Below are positions 1 to 9,092 of a stretch of DNA of 64,000 nt, in pieces. The translations under genes were made by a program, and so were the position numbers. The stretch lies in contig DBQY01000016.1 in NCBI GenBank assembly GCA_002305805.1, positions 506 through 64,505 on the forward strand, read 5' to 3'. The stretch is from Atopobium sp. UBA1382. Its GTDB lineage: Bacteria; Actinomycetota; Coriobacteriia; Coriobacteriales; Atopobiaceae. Position 1 is the stretch's first letter. Each line of letters begins with the position of its first letter. The notes beneath the pieces are model-generated. The model had not been told where the DNA came from, ran no database searches, and worked only from the letters and a program-made list of their open reading frames with translations.

Positions 1-2945
1 TGCGTGAAGAGGTCAAAGCCCACGCTGGAGAGGTTGCCGTGCTGCTCGGCGCCCATGAGCGAGCCCGCACCGCGGATCTCGAGGTCGCGCATCGCAATCT
101 TCATGCCGCTGCCCAGGTCCTGGTACTCGTTGATCGCCGTGAGGCGGTCGGTGGCCTCGGGCGTGAGGGGCTGCTCGGCCGGGAACATGAAGTAGGCGTA
201 GGCCTGCGTGCGGCCGCGGCCCACGCGGCCCTTGAGCTGGTAGAGCTGCGCCAGGCCCAGGCGCTGCGAGTCCTCGATGATGAGCGTGTTGGTGTGCGGG
301 TTGTCGATGCCGCTCTCGATAATCGTGGTGGCAACCAGCACGTCAATCTCGTGCTCCTGGAACTGCAGCATCACGTCCTCGACCTCGCGCGCGCTCATCT
401 TGCCGTGCGCCACGCCGATGCGAGCCTCGGGCGCGGCCTCCATCACGCGCTCCACGGCGTCGTCGATCGTGTGGACGCGGTTGCTCACGTAGTAGACCTG
501 CCCCTTGCGCGCCAGCTCCTCGCGGATGGCAGCGGAGACGATGTCCGGGTCCCACTCCCCCACCGTAACCCTCACAGGCAGGCGGCCGGGCGGAGGCGTC
601 ATGATGAGGCTCATGTCGCGCACCCCGCTCATTGCCATCTGCATCGTGCGCGGGATGGGCGTCGCGGAGAGCGTGAGCACGTCGACCTGCTCGCGCATGT
701 TCTTGAGCTGCTCCTTGTGCTGCACGCCAAAGCGCTGCTCCTCGTCGATGATAACGAGACCCAGGTCGTAGGGGTTGACGTCGGCCGAGAGCAGCCGATG
801 CGTGCCGATGAGCACGTCCACGCTGCCGTCCGCAAAGCCCTCGAGCGCCTTGCGCTGCCGCGCCGGCGTCACAAAGCGGGAGAGCACGGCCACCTTGAGG
901 TCAAAGGGCGCAAAGCGCGAGAAGAACGTCTCGAAGTGCTGCTGCGCCAGAATGGTGGTGGGACAGAGCACCATGACCTGTTTGGCGTCCTGGCAGCACT
1001 TGAAGGCCGCGCGCAGGGCGACCTCCGTCTTGCCAAAGCCCACGTCGCCGCAGAGCAGGCGGTCCATCGGCCGACGGGCCTCCATGTCCGCCTTGATATC
1101 CGCGATCGAGGCGCGCTGGTCGGCAGTAAGCTCGTACGGAAAGCTCGCCTCCATCTCCTCCTGGACGGGCGTGTCCTGGGAGAAGGCGTAGCCAGGCACG
1201 GAGCTGCGACGCGTGTAGAGGTCCACCAAGTCGAAAGCGAGCTTCTTCGCTGAGCGGCGCGCCTTACCGGTGGCGCGAGACCAGTCGGCGGTGTTGAGGC
1301 GCGTGAGACGCGGGCTGGAGCCGTCCGGCCCCACGTAACGCGTGATGCGATCCACCTGCTCGAGCGGCACGAAGAGCTTGTCCTCGCCGGCGTACTCCAG
1401 CAGGAAGTAGTCGCGCTCGCGGCCGGCGACCTCCTGGCGCACGATGTCCGCAAAGAGCGCGATGCCGTGCGTGGCGTGGACGACGTAGTCGCCGGGCTTG
1501 AACGGGAAGGTCACGCTCGTGGGGTCCACACGACGGGCGCGACGACGCGACTTTGCCGTGCGGGAGGCGAGGTCGGAGACCGAGAGCACGGCAAGATGCG
1601 CGCCGGGTATCACGATGCCGGCCGGAACGGGCGCGTCGGTGAAGGTGACCCGCCCGCGCTCAAGGAGGTGTACCTGCGACGCGTTGTTCTCGGCCGCAGT
1701 GCCCAGGGATTCGACAAAGGGGACGTTCTCATCAGAGAGGCGCAGCTCCAGGGACTCACGCGCACCACGGTCCGGAACAGCAAACAGGACGGAGCAGTTG
1801 TCCGCAACGAGCTGCCGCACGCGCCCCATGAGCTTGGCGTCGGAGCCCGCAATGCCGGGCTGGCGCACCTCCAGGTCTGCCGTGGAGGCGCCGGAGCCCG
1901 CGCGCAGCATGGACGAGAAGGACAGGCGCTGCTGTGCGCCAAAGTCCATCTCGCGCGGGGAGGTGTAGAGGCCCTCGAGGCTCATGCGAGCCGTGTTTGC
2001 GGCAGCGACGAGCTCGTCGGTCGCGCGCATGCACTCGTCGAAGAGGGCGCGCGGCTCGGCGAGGACCACGAGCGCATCCGCGGAGATGTGCTCGAGCGGG
2101 CTGGCGGTGGAGCCGTAGAGCTGCGGGAGGTAGCGCTCGAGCGCGGGCGCGGCGGCGCGCTGACGAATGAGCTCAAGGTCAGCAGCGGTCTTGGTGCTGT
2201 CCTGCGCCGCCTTGAAGAGGGCACGCTCGGCACGGGCGACGGTCTCGTCCGTGAGCGCGAGCTCGCGACAGGGCGCCACCGTGACCTCGCTCAGCTCGCC
2301 GATCGTCTGGCCCGTGGAGGGGACCATGCGGCGCACGCGATCGATCTCGTCGCCAAAGAACTCGATGCGCACCGGGCTTGTGGCCTGCGCGGGAAAGACG
2401 TCGACCGAGTCGCCGTGCACGTGGAAGGTGCCAGGGGCGTCCACGTCGCCGGCGTCGTTGTAGCCCATGCCCACGAGCAGCGCCGGAACGTCCTCGAAGG
2501 GCACCTCCTCGCCCACGGTGAAGGTGCTCGAGGCGAAGTAGCCGCTGCCCACGGGCGGCACGCGACGCAGCAGAGCGTGCGCGGACGCCACGATCACGCA
2601 GTTCTCGCCGGCGGCGAGACGCGCCACGGAGCGGCAGCGCGCGCCGACGACTGCGTCGTCGGGAGCGGTGTCCGCCCAAGGACGGTCGCAACGCTCGGGG
2701 TAGCGGCCCACGTTGTCCTGCCCGAGCCACGCGGCGAGCGCACGGGCCGTCCGGTCGGCCGCCTCCTCTCCAGCGACGACGAGCAGGCAGGGCCGCGGGT
2801 TTCTCGCCCAGAGCGCGGCGAGCACGAGCGGGCGCGCGGACTGCGCGACGGAGAGGCTCGCGTCGCGGCCGGCGTCGAGCTCGCGCACGAGCGACGCAAG
2901 CTCCGGAGCGGCGGTCAGCTGACGGGAAACGCGGTCGATGAGCAT
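1..2945 (-). CDS. mfd: Transcription-repair coupling factor Mfd (3' end off the left edge)
   Basis: Mfd is an ATP-driven DNA translocase that removes stalled RNA polymerase from damaged templates and recruits UvrA. About 981 N-terminal residues are present; the C-terminal end runs off the window. Reading the minus strand, the UvrB-like N-terminal region comes first. The helicase core follows: Walker A GDVGFGKTEVALRAA near residue 630, the DEEQRFG box near 733, then LSATPIPRTMQMAMSG and QLKGRVGRG. These are diagnostic of Mfd rather than RecG. The ATG at 2945 is chosen because AAAGG lies six bases upstream. An in-frame ATG at 2960 is a weaker alternative. The gene is followed upstream by a repeat-bearing gap. 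Confidence 0.96.
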   Translation of the reverse strand, partial: MLIDRVSRQLTAAPELASLVRELDAGRDASLSVAQSARPLVLAALWARNPRPCLLVVAGEEAADRTARALAAWLGQDNVGRYPERCDRPWADTAPDDAVVGARCRSVARLAAGENCVIVASAHALLRRVPPVGSGYFASSTFTVGEEVPFEDVPALLVGMGYNDAGDVDAPGTFHVHGDSVDVFPAQATSPVRIEFFGDEIDRVRRMVPSTGQTIGELSEVTVAPCRELALTDETVARAERALFKAAQDSTKTAADLELIRQRAAAPALERYLPQLYGSTASPLEHISADALVVLAEPRALFDECMRATDELVAAANTARMSLEGLYTSPREMDFGAQQRLSFSSMLRAGSGASTADLEVRQPGIAGSDAKLMGRVRQLVADNCSVLFAVPDRGARESLELRLSDENVPFVESLGTAAENNASQVHLLERGRVTFTDAPVPAGIVIPGAHLAVLSVSDLASRTAKSRRRARRVDPTSVTFPFKPGDYVVHATHGIALFADIVRQEVAGRERDYFLLEYAGEDKLFVPLEQVDRITRYVGPDGSSPRLTRLNTADWSRATGKARRSAKKLAFDLVDLYTRRSSVPGYAFSQDTPVQEEMEASFPYELTADQRASIADIKADMEARRPMDRLLCGDVGFGKTEVALRAAFKCCQDAKQVMVLCPTTILAQQHFETFFSRFAPFDLKVAVLSRFVTPARQRKALEGFADGSVDVLIGTHRLLSADVNPYDLGLVIIDEEQRFGVQHKEQLKNMREQVDVLTLSATPIPRTMQMAMSGVRDMSLIMTPPPGRLPVRVTVGEWDPDIVSAAIREELARKGQVYYVSNRVHTIDDAVERVMEAAPEARIGVAHGKMSAREVEDVMLQFQEHEIDVLVATTIIESGIDNPHTNTLIIEDSQRLGLAQLYQLKGRVGRGRTQAYAYFMFPAEQPLTPEATDRLTAINEYQDLGSGMKIAMRDLEIRGAGSLMGAEQHGNLSSVGFDLFT

Positions 2946-3067
2946 GGGCTGCCTTTGCATGACGAGTGGCCGGCGTCCGGGCGGACGTCGGCTGCGACGG
3001 GTAGTTCTTCTCGCCCTATTGTAGCGGGCCAGCCGGGAAGCCACGGGTTCTTCTCGCCCGTGCGCAA

Positions 3068-3176
3068 TACGCGTTTTCCAACGTTTCCGGACCCGATTCT
3101 GTTGGAAATCGCGTATCGCCAATTGCGGTACGCGATTTCCGACGTTTCGAGGCCCGATTTCGTAGGAAATCGCGTA
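3068..3176. repeat. Tandem pair of 48-bp palindromic units
   Basis: Two copies of the same 48-bp unit lie at 3068-3115 and 3129-3176, so they repeat with a 61-bp period. Each starts TACGCG(A/T)TTTCC and ends GGAAATCGCGTA. In the second copy the 12-bp arms are perfect inverted repeats; in the first, one base differs. The loops are related (ACGTTTC..., CCCGATT...). There is no T-run after either hairpin, so a rho-independent terminator is unlikely. The rest of the gap 2946-3216 shows no gene, only three copies of the TTCTTCTCGCC word. Confidence 0.8.
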
Positions 3177-3216
3177 CTGGGCTTATGCCAGGCGAGAAGA
3201 ACGCGCGGCTGGGACG

Positions 3217-6200
3217 TTACCCCAGAATCCGGCCGCTCTGCTCGGCGAGGTCCGCGAGGCGTGCGGCAGCCGCGGCAACGTCCTCGTCGGACGCGCGCCA
3301 GCTCCAGTTGCCGTCCGCGACGCCGGGCACGTTCATGCGCGCCTCGTCACCCAACTCGAGCACATCCTGCAGCGGCACGATCGCCACATCGGCATCGCTC
3401 GCGAGCACGCGACGCATGATGCCGTCCGCGACCTCGACGGCCTCCTCGCGCTCGAGTCCGTAGCGCTGCTCGCAGAACCCCACCAGCGTCTGGTTGTCAT
3501 GCGTGCCCGTGTAGGCCACGGTCTCGGGCCGCGGAACGTAGCCCTCGCGCACGTCGTCGTCTGAGAACTGCGCGACGTCCATGCCGAGAAAACCCGTCGC
3601 CGCCATGAGCGCACGGACCGCCGGCGTGATCGCTCCCAGGTCCTCCGCGATGAACGGCAGCGGACCAAACTGCTTGCGCGCCGCATCGAAGAGCTCCTTG
3701 CCCGGGCCAAACGCATACGCACCGTCACGCGCCGTCTTGCCCGCAGGAATCCCAAAGTACGACGAGAACCCGATGAAGTGATCGAGTCGCACCACGTCGT
3801 AGAGGGCCAGCATGCGGCTGAAGCGACGCAGCCACCAGCCGAAGTTCTGCTCACGCAGGATGTCCCAGCGGAAGGCGGGGTTGCCCCAGTTCTGACCGTC
3901 GGGCGCGAAGGCGTCGCCGGGCGCCCCGGCCTCGCGGCGCGCATAACCGCGCTCGTCCAGGTCGAAGATGTCCGGCTCGCTCCACACGTCGGCGGAGTCG
4001 GCCGAGATGAACATCGGCATGTCGCCGATGATCTTGATGCCGCGCGCATGCGCGTACTCGAGCAGGTCGTCCCACTCGCGCTGGAACTCGAACTGCAGGC
4101 GGCGGTGCGCCTCGATTGCGTGGCGCAGCTTGGGGTCGGCCGCCAGACGCGGCGAGTAGGTGCGATAGGGCTCGGGCCACTCCTGCCAGGGCTTCTCACC
4201 CAGCAGTTCCTTGCAGGCGCGGAACGTCGCGTATGGCGTGAGCCAGTAGTCGTTCTCGTCGCAGAAGCTCAGATAGTCGGGGTCGTTGCCGATGCGCTCG
4301 AGGCGGGCGAGCGCCGCCGGCGCCGGCAGCTCCAGGAGGCCCAGGTTGCCCGCGAAGGCCCCAAGCCCCGCGTACGGCGACCCAAAGCGGTCCGTGGGGT
4401 TGACCGGCAGGACCTGCCAGTACTTCTGGCCGCCCGCGGCGAGCCAGTCGACGAAGCGGCGAGCCGGGGCGCCCAGCGTCCCGGGCCAGCCGCCGTTGGG
4501 GACGGAGGTGATGTGGCAGAGCACGCCCATGCCACGCTCGAGCGGCGCCTGGAGGCGCTGCTCGTCGTGGAAGTGCAGCACCGCGGTGCCGAGCGGCCAG
4601 AGGAAGACCTCGGCCTGACCGTGGCTCACGCGTGGCACGCGCCCGGAGACGACGTCGCTCACCTGCTTGTCGCCCACGGGGACCTTGACGGTGTGTGCAT
4701 CGGAGAGGCTCGCGTTGACGAGCACGCACACGCGCTCGTCCTTGCCGCGACGCCAGAAGCCAAAGACGTCCTCGCCGGACGAGAAGGGCTCGAACTCGCC
4801 GTCGACCAGCAGGTCCGGCAGCATCTTGCGAACTGCGATCGCGTTGCGGTAGATGTCGGTGCAGTCACGCTTGCCGCCATCCCACGGGAAGCTCGCGCGG
4901 TTGTACGGGTCGCGGAAGCCCTCAACCCCGCGCTCGTCGCCGTAGTAGACGCACGGGACGCCGGGTAGCGTCATCTGCAGGAGCGCCATCACCCACAGGC
5001 GCGCCTTCGCGAGGCCCACCTGGTCGTCGGAGAGGTGCCACCCCGCGCGCTCGTCCTCGGGGATCGTGTCCGGGTCGGGCGCGCCGCCAAGCACCGTGAA
5101 GAGGCGCTCGCGGTCATGGCTGCCCAGCAGGTTGAGCGCGGAGTAGAAGTTGTCGCGCGGGTAGTTCTCGCGCAGCTCCTCCAAGCGCGCCGCAAGCTCG
5201 CTCGCACCCATGTCGCCACGGATGTAGGCGAGAAGGGCCGTGCGCACCGGGTAGTTCATCGTGGCATCGAGCTCGGCACCCTGGAAGTACTGGCGCAGCT
5301 TGCCGTAGGCCATCTTGTGGGAGGCATCCTCCCAGACCTCGCCGATCAGTACGCCGTCGGGCTTCTCGGACAGCAGCGCACGCTTAATCTGGACGATGAA
5401 CTCGTCCGTGAGCTCGTCGGCGACGTCGAGACGCCAACCCCGCGCGCCCTGGCGCAGCCATCGACGGATGACGCCGGCACGCCCGCACACGAGCTCGTGG
5501 AACGCCTCGCAGTCAGAGCGCACGGCCGGGAGGTTCTGGTCGCCCCACCAGCCGGCATAGGTGCCGTCCTCGTTGAAGGTGAACCAATCGCGATACGGCG
5601 AGGCATCGCCCTGCCACGCACCCGGCTCGGCGTAGGTGCCAAAGCGGTTGAAGTAGCGCGAGTCCGCGCCCACGTGGTTGAAGACGCCGTCCAGGATGAC
5701 GGAGATGCCATGCTCCTCGGCGTCAACGCAGAGGGCGCGGAAGCTCTGCTCATCACCGAGCAGCGGATCGATGCGCAGGTAGTCAGCCGTGTCGTAGCGG
5801 TGGTTGCTCGCCGCCTCGAAGACGGGGTTGAGGTAGAGGGTCGTAATGCCCAGGTCCTCCAGGTAGTCGAGCTTCTCGCGGATGCCCTCGAGCGTGCCAC
5901 CGTAGAAGTCCCAGCACGCAACGTCGCCGTTCTCCAGGCGGCGATAGGTGGGCGGCATGTTCCAGTCCTCGAGCACCTCGCGGTCAGGGCCGCCCTTGCG
6001 GTGCACCGCCAGCGTATCCGCGGCGCGCTCGCGCCAGTCCTCGCCGCGGGCAAAGCGGTCGGGGAAGACCTGGTAGACGATGCCCTCGCGATACCAGCGC
6101 GGCTGACGGGCGCGGGGCGAGAAGACCGTGATCTGGAACGACGGGGGATCGCCGTAGGCGAAGGCACCCTCGCCGGTGGTCCACCCCTCGCGGGCGCCGT

Positions 6201-6480
6201 AGCGCCACACCGCGCCGTCGCTCGCCTCGATGTCGAAGTTGTACCAGACGACACCGGTTTCCGCTGGCTTGTACGTGGCGGTGAAGCGCAGGCCGCCGGC
6301 ATGTTCGGCACCGCGCATCTCAATGAGCTCTTCGCCGTGGGCGTCGGTCCACACGCGCAGGGTGCAGAAGGTGACGTCGTCCTCCCACACGTCTATGCTC
6401 AGCGAAACGGTGCCGCCCAGCTGGACGGCACCGAATGGAGACCTGTACTCACGCTCTGAGGTTACGTGGCGTGCTCTCAA
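3217..6480 (-). CDS. Fused GH13 alpha-glucosidase/neopullulanase and GH77 4-alpha-glucanotransferase
   Basis: A 1087-residue two-enzyme polypeptide acting on maltodextrins and glycogen. Residues about 1-640 are GH13 with an N-terminal beta-sandwich. Region I is DGVFNHVG (about 263), region II GWRLDVADEL with the nucleophile Asp (about 345), region III GEVWED with the acid Glu (about 381), and region IV LLGSHDRER (about 455). Residues about 650-1087 are MalQ-like GH77: GVLCHITSVPNGGWPGTLG, the nucleophile in VVRLDHFIGF (about 897), the acid in IAEDLG (about 942) and TGTHDNQTLVGF (about 993). The TTG start at 6480 lies three bases after the glgA stop, with AGGAGAG inside the glgA end, so translation is probably coupled. 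It is the last gene of the glycogen block. The exact GH13 specificity (neopullulanase, debranching or maltodextrin glucosidase) is not settled by sequence alone. Confidence 0.9.
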   Translation of the reverse strand: MRARHVTSEREYRSPFGAVQLGGTVSLSIDVWEDDVTFCTLRVWTDAHGEELIEMRGAEHAGGLRFTATYKPAETGVVWYNFDIEASDGAVWRYGAREGWTTGEGAFAYGDPPSFQITVFSPRARQPRWYREGIVYQVFPDRFARGEDWRERAADTLAVHRKGGPDREVLEDWNMPPTYRRLENGDVACWDFYGGTLEGIREKLDYLEDLGITTLYLNPVFEAASNHRYDTADYLRIDPLLGDEQSFRALCVDAEEHGISVILDGVFNHVGADSRYFNRFGTYAEPGAWQGDASPYRDWFTFNEDGTYAGWWGDQNLPAVRSDCEAFHELVCGRAGVIRRWLRQGARGWRLDVADELTDEFIVQIKRALLSEKPDGVLIGEVWEDASHKMAYGKLRQYFQGAELDATMNYPVRTALLAYIRGDMGASELAARLEELRENYPRDNFYSALNLLGSHDRERLFTVLGGAPDPDTIPEDERAGWHLSDDQVGLAKARLWVMALLQMTLPGVPCVYYGDERGVEGFRDPYNRASFPWDGGKRDCTDIYRNAIAVRKMLPDLLVDGEFEPFSSGEDVFGFWRRGKDERVCVLVNASLSDAHTVKVPVGDKQVSDVVSGRVPRVSHGQAEVFLWPLGTAVLHFHDEQRLQAPLERGMGVLCHITSVPNGGWPGTLGAPARRFVDWLAAGGQKYWQVLPVNPTDRFGSPYAGLGAFAGNLGLLELPAPAALARLERIGNDPDYLSFCDENDYWLTPYATFRACKELLGEKPWQEWPEPYRTYSPRLAADPKLRHAIEAHRRLQFEFQREWDDLLEYAHARGIKIIGDMPMFISADSADVWSEPDIFDLDERGYARREAGAPGDAFAPDGQNWGNPAFRWDILREQNFGWWLRRFSRMLALYDVVRLDHFIGFSSYFGIPAGKTARDGAYAFGPGKELFDAARKQFGPLPFIAEDLGAITPAVRALMAATGFLGMDVAQFSDDDVREGYVPRPETVAYTGTHDNQTLVGFCEQRYGLEREEAVEVADGIMRRVLASDADVAIVPLQDVLELGDEARMNVPGVADGNWSWRASDEDVAAAAARLADLAEQSGRILG

Positions 6481-6483
6481 ACG

Positions 6484-7980
6484 CTAGTCTCTCCTCTTGT
6501 TGTACCTGATGATCTCCGGGTGGAGGTCATGGTAGATGTCCATGTAGTCGTTTGCGGCGCGGCGCCAGCTGAAGTCCGCGCCCATCGCCTGGAGCTGAAT
6601 CTTACGCCAGGTCTCGGGCTCGGTCCAGAAGATCTCGCAGGCGCCGAGGAGCGTGTCGGCCATCTCGTCGGCGTTCATGTTGGCAAACGAGAAGCCCGTC
6701 CCCTCGCCGGTGTACTTGTTGTACGGCATGACGGAGTCGCGCAGGCCGCCGGTCTCGCGGACCACGGGCAGCGTGCCGTAGCGCATGGCAATCATCTGGG
6801 AGAGGCCGCACGGCTCGAACTCGGACGGCATGATGAGGAGGTCGCCGCCAGCGTACATGCGGTGCGAGAGCGCGTTGTCAAAGGCGATGCGCGCGCACAT
6901 CTGGTCGCCGTACTTGGCGTCGAAGTAACGGAAGGCATCCTCGTGGTCCTTGTCGCCCGTGCCGAGAATGGCCACCTGAACGCCGCGCTGCATGAGATGG
7001 TCCATCGCATAGCGCACCAGGCCCAGGCCCTTCTGGTCCGTGAGACGGCCGATGGAGACAACGAGCGGGCGCGTGGGGTCCTGCGCCAGGCCCAGCTCCT
7101 CCTGGAGGGCGCGCTTGCACTCCGCCTTGTTCTCCAGGTCCTTGGCCGAGTAGTTGGCCGGAATCATGGGGTCGGTCGCAGGGTCCCAGATGGTCTGGTC
7201 GATGCCGTTGAGGATGCCGCGGAGCACGTTCTGGCGGCGACGGAAGATGTCGTCGCGACCCTCGCCGTAGAAGGGCATCTGCAGCTCGTAGGCATAGCTC
7301 GGGCTTACCGTTGTGAGGAAGTCCGCGTAGCAGAGCGCGCCCTTCATGTAGTTGATGGAGTCGCGGTCGCAGTAGAGCTGGTCGCGCGCGGCGGGGATGT
7401 GGGCGAGGCCCAGCACCTCCTCGAGGACCTTGTCGCCGTACTGGCCCTGGAACTTCACGTTGTGGACCGTGAAGACGGTCTTGACGTTGGCACACTGCGG
7501 GACCTGCTGGTAGAACTCGCGCAGGAACACGCAGCACATAGCCGTCTGCCAGTCGTTGCAGTGCAGGACGTCGCACTCGAGCTCGGGCACCTTGGCGATG
7601 GCCTCGCAGATGGCCTTCGAGAAGAACGCGAAGCGCTCGCCGTCGTCGAAGTAGCCATAGAGCCCGTCACGCTTGAAGTAGGCCTCGTTGTCAACGAAGT
7701 AGAAGTCGAGGCCCTGCAGCGTGAGCTTCTCGATGCCGCAGTACTCGTTGCGCCAGGCGAGCGGCACGTAGAAGTCCGCCACGTGCTTCATCTGGTCCTT
7801 GTACTCCTGCGGGATGCTCGCGTACTTGGGCAGGATCACGGCCACGCGGGCACCGGCATGCTTGAGCGCACGGGGAAGCGAGCCGGCCACGTCACCGAGG
7901 CCGCCGGTCTTGGCAAACGGCACGGCCTCGGAGGACGCGAAGAGCACCCTCAGCTTCCTGCGCTTGGCTGATGTTGCCAT
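6484..7980 (-). CDS. glgA: Glycogen synthase (ADP-glucose), GT5
   Basis: GlgA transfers glucose from ADP-glucose to the non-reducing end of alpha-1,4-glucan. The protein is 498 residues, the usual length. The N-terminal ADP-binding motif FAKTGGLGDVAGSLP lies near residue 20. The C-terminal GT-B half carries EPCGLSQMIAMRYG and LPVVRETGGL. It sits between glgD (15-base gap) and the amylase-MalQ fusion in a minus-strand operon, directly downstream of the two ADP-glucose pyrophosphorylase subunits that supply its substrate. Confidence 0.96.
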   Translation of the reverse strand: MATSAKRRKLRVLFASSEAVPFAKTGGLGDVAGSLPRALKHAGARVAVILPKYASIPQEYKDQMKHVADFYVPLAWRNEYCGIEKLTLQGLDFYFVDNEAYFKRDGLYGYFDDGERFAFFSKAICEAIAKVPELECDVLHCNDWQTAMCCVFLREFYQQVPQCANVKTVFTVHNVKFQGQYGDKVLEEVLGLAHIPAARDQLYCDRDSINYMKGALCYADFLTTVSPSYAYELQMPFYGEGRDDIFRRRQNVLRGILNGIDQTIWDPATDPMIPANYSAKDLENKAECKRALQEELGLAQDPTRPLVVSIGRLTDQKGLGLVRYAMDHLMQRGVQVAILGTGDKDHEDAFRYFDAKYGDQMCARIAFDNALSHRMYAGGDLLIMPSEFEPCGLSQMIAMRYGTLPVVRETGGLRDSVMPYNKYTGEGTGFSFANMNADEMADTLLGACEIFWTEPETWRKIQLQAMGADFSWRRAANDYMDIYHDLHPEIIRYNKRRD

Positions 7981-7995
7981 AGGACTCTCCCCCGC

Positions 7996-9090
7996 CTACT
8001 CGTGGGCCTTCTCGGTGATGAGGACCTCCTCGGGCGTGCCGCGCAGCTCGGTGCCAGCGGGGACCACGTTGCCGCGGTCGACGATGGCGTTCTCGACGCG
8101 CGCGCCGCTCTTGACGACGCAGCCTTGCATCACGATGGAGTTGCGCACCGTGGCGCCGGCCTCGACGATGACGTTGCGGCCCAGGATGGCGTCGCTCACG
8201 CTGCCGTAGATGCGGTCGCCGGAGGACACGGCGGAGTTGAGCACGCGGGAGCCCACCTCGAACTTGGCGGGAGGCGTGTCGTGCGTCTTGGTCTTGATCG
8301 AGCGGTCCACGGGGAAGAGCTCGGCGGTGATGCGCGGGTCGAGCAGGTCCATGTTGGCACGGAAGTAGGTGCGCTTGTTGAAGATCGGGGCAACGTAGCC
8401 GCCGAAGTCATAGGTGCGCACGTCAACACGGCCGAAGTCGCCGGCCATGGCCTCGAAGAGGTCGAGGTAGTCGGTCGGGGCGTACCAGTCGAACATGTCG
8501 AGCAGCAGCTGGCGGTTGATCACGAAGCAGTCGAGGAACATCGTGTCGCCGAAGTTGACGCCCTGGCGCACGCCCTGGACGCGGCCGTCGATGACGTCGA
8601 AGGCCGTCACGTCGTTGTCCTTCTCGGACGCGGTCTTGGTGAGGACCGTGATGTCGGCACCGGACTCCTTGTGGGCGGCGTAGACCTCGTCGAGGTCGAT
8701 GTTGAAGACGAAGTTGGCCGTCGAGCAAATCACGGCGTCGGCGTTGCTGCGCTTGAAGTAGGCCTTGTTGTGAATGAGGTCACGAAGCAGGAAGCGAGCG
8801 CCGGTGCGCGAGGTGCCAAACGCGGAGCCGGGCAGGATGAACAGGCCGCCGTTCTTGCGGTCGAGGTCCCAGTCCTTGCCGGAGCCGGTGTGGTCGATGA
8901 TCGAGCGGTAGTTGTACGGCATGACCATGCCCACCGTGCGGATGCCGCAGTTCACGAGGTTGGACAGGGCAAAGTCAACGAGGCGGTAGCGGCCGAAGTA
9001 CGGCAGCGACGCCACGGGGCGGCTCTCGGTGAGCGCGCTGGACTCCTTGGCGGAGTAGTTGCAGGTAATGAGGCCGATGACCTTCTCCAT
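7996..9090 (-). CDS. glgD: Glucose-1-phosphate adenylyltransferase regulatory subunit GlgD
   Basis: GlgD is the GlgC-related partner subunit found in Firmicutes and some Actinobacteria, generally regulatory in the ADP-glucose pyrophosphorylase heterotetramer. The 364-residue protein starts MEKVIGLITCNYS and has YFGRYRLVDFALSNLVNCG. It lacks the glycine-rich GGxGxRL nucleotide-binding loop of GlgC, and the C-terminal half is a left-handed beta-helix-like region with isoleucine/valine-rich turns. The ATG lies two bases after the glgC stop, so the two subunits are probably co-translated. Confidence 0.93.
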   Translation of the reverse strand: MEKVIGLITCNYSAKESSALTESRPVASLPYFGRYRLVDFALSNLVNCGIRTVGMVMPYNYRSIIDHTGSGKDWDLDRKNGGLFILPGSAFGTSRTGARFLLRDLIHNKAYFKRSNADAVICSTANFVFNIDLDEVYAAHKESGADITVLTKTASEKDNDVTAFDVIDGRVQGVRQGVNFGDTMFLDCFVINRQLLLDMFDWYAPTDYLDLFEAMAGDFGRVDVRTYDFGGYVAPIFNKRTYFRANMDLLDPRITAELFPVDRSIKTKTHDTPPAKFEVGSRVLNSAVSSGDRIYGSVSDAILGRNVIVEAGATVRNSIVMQGCVVKSGARVENAIVDRGNVVPAGTELRGTPEEVLITEKAHE

Positions 9091-9092
9091 GA

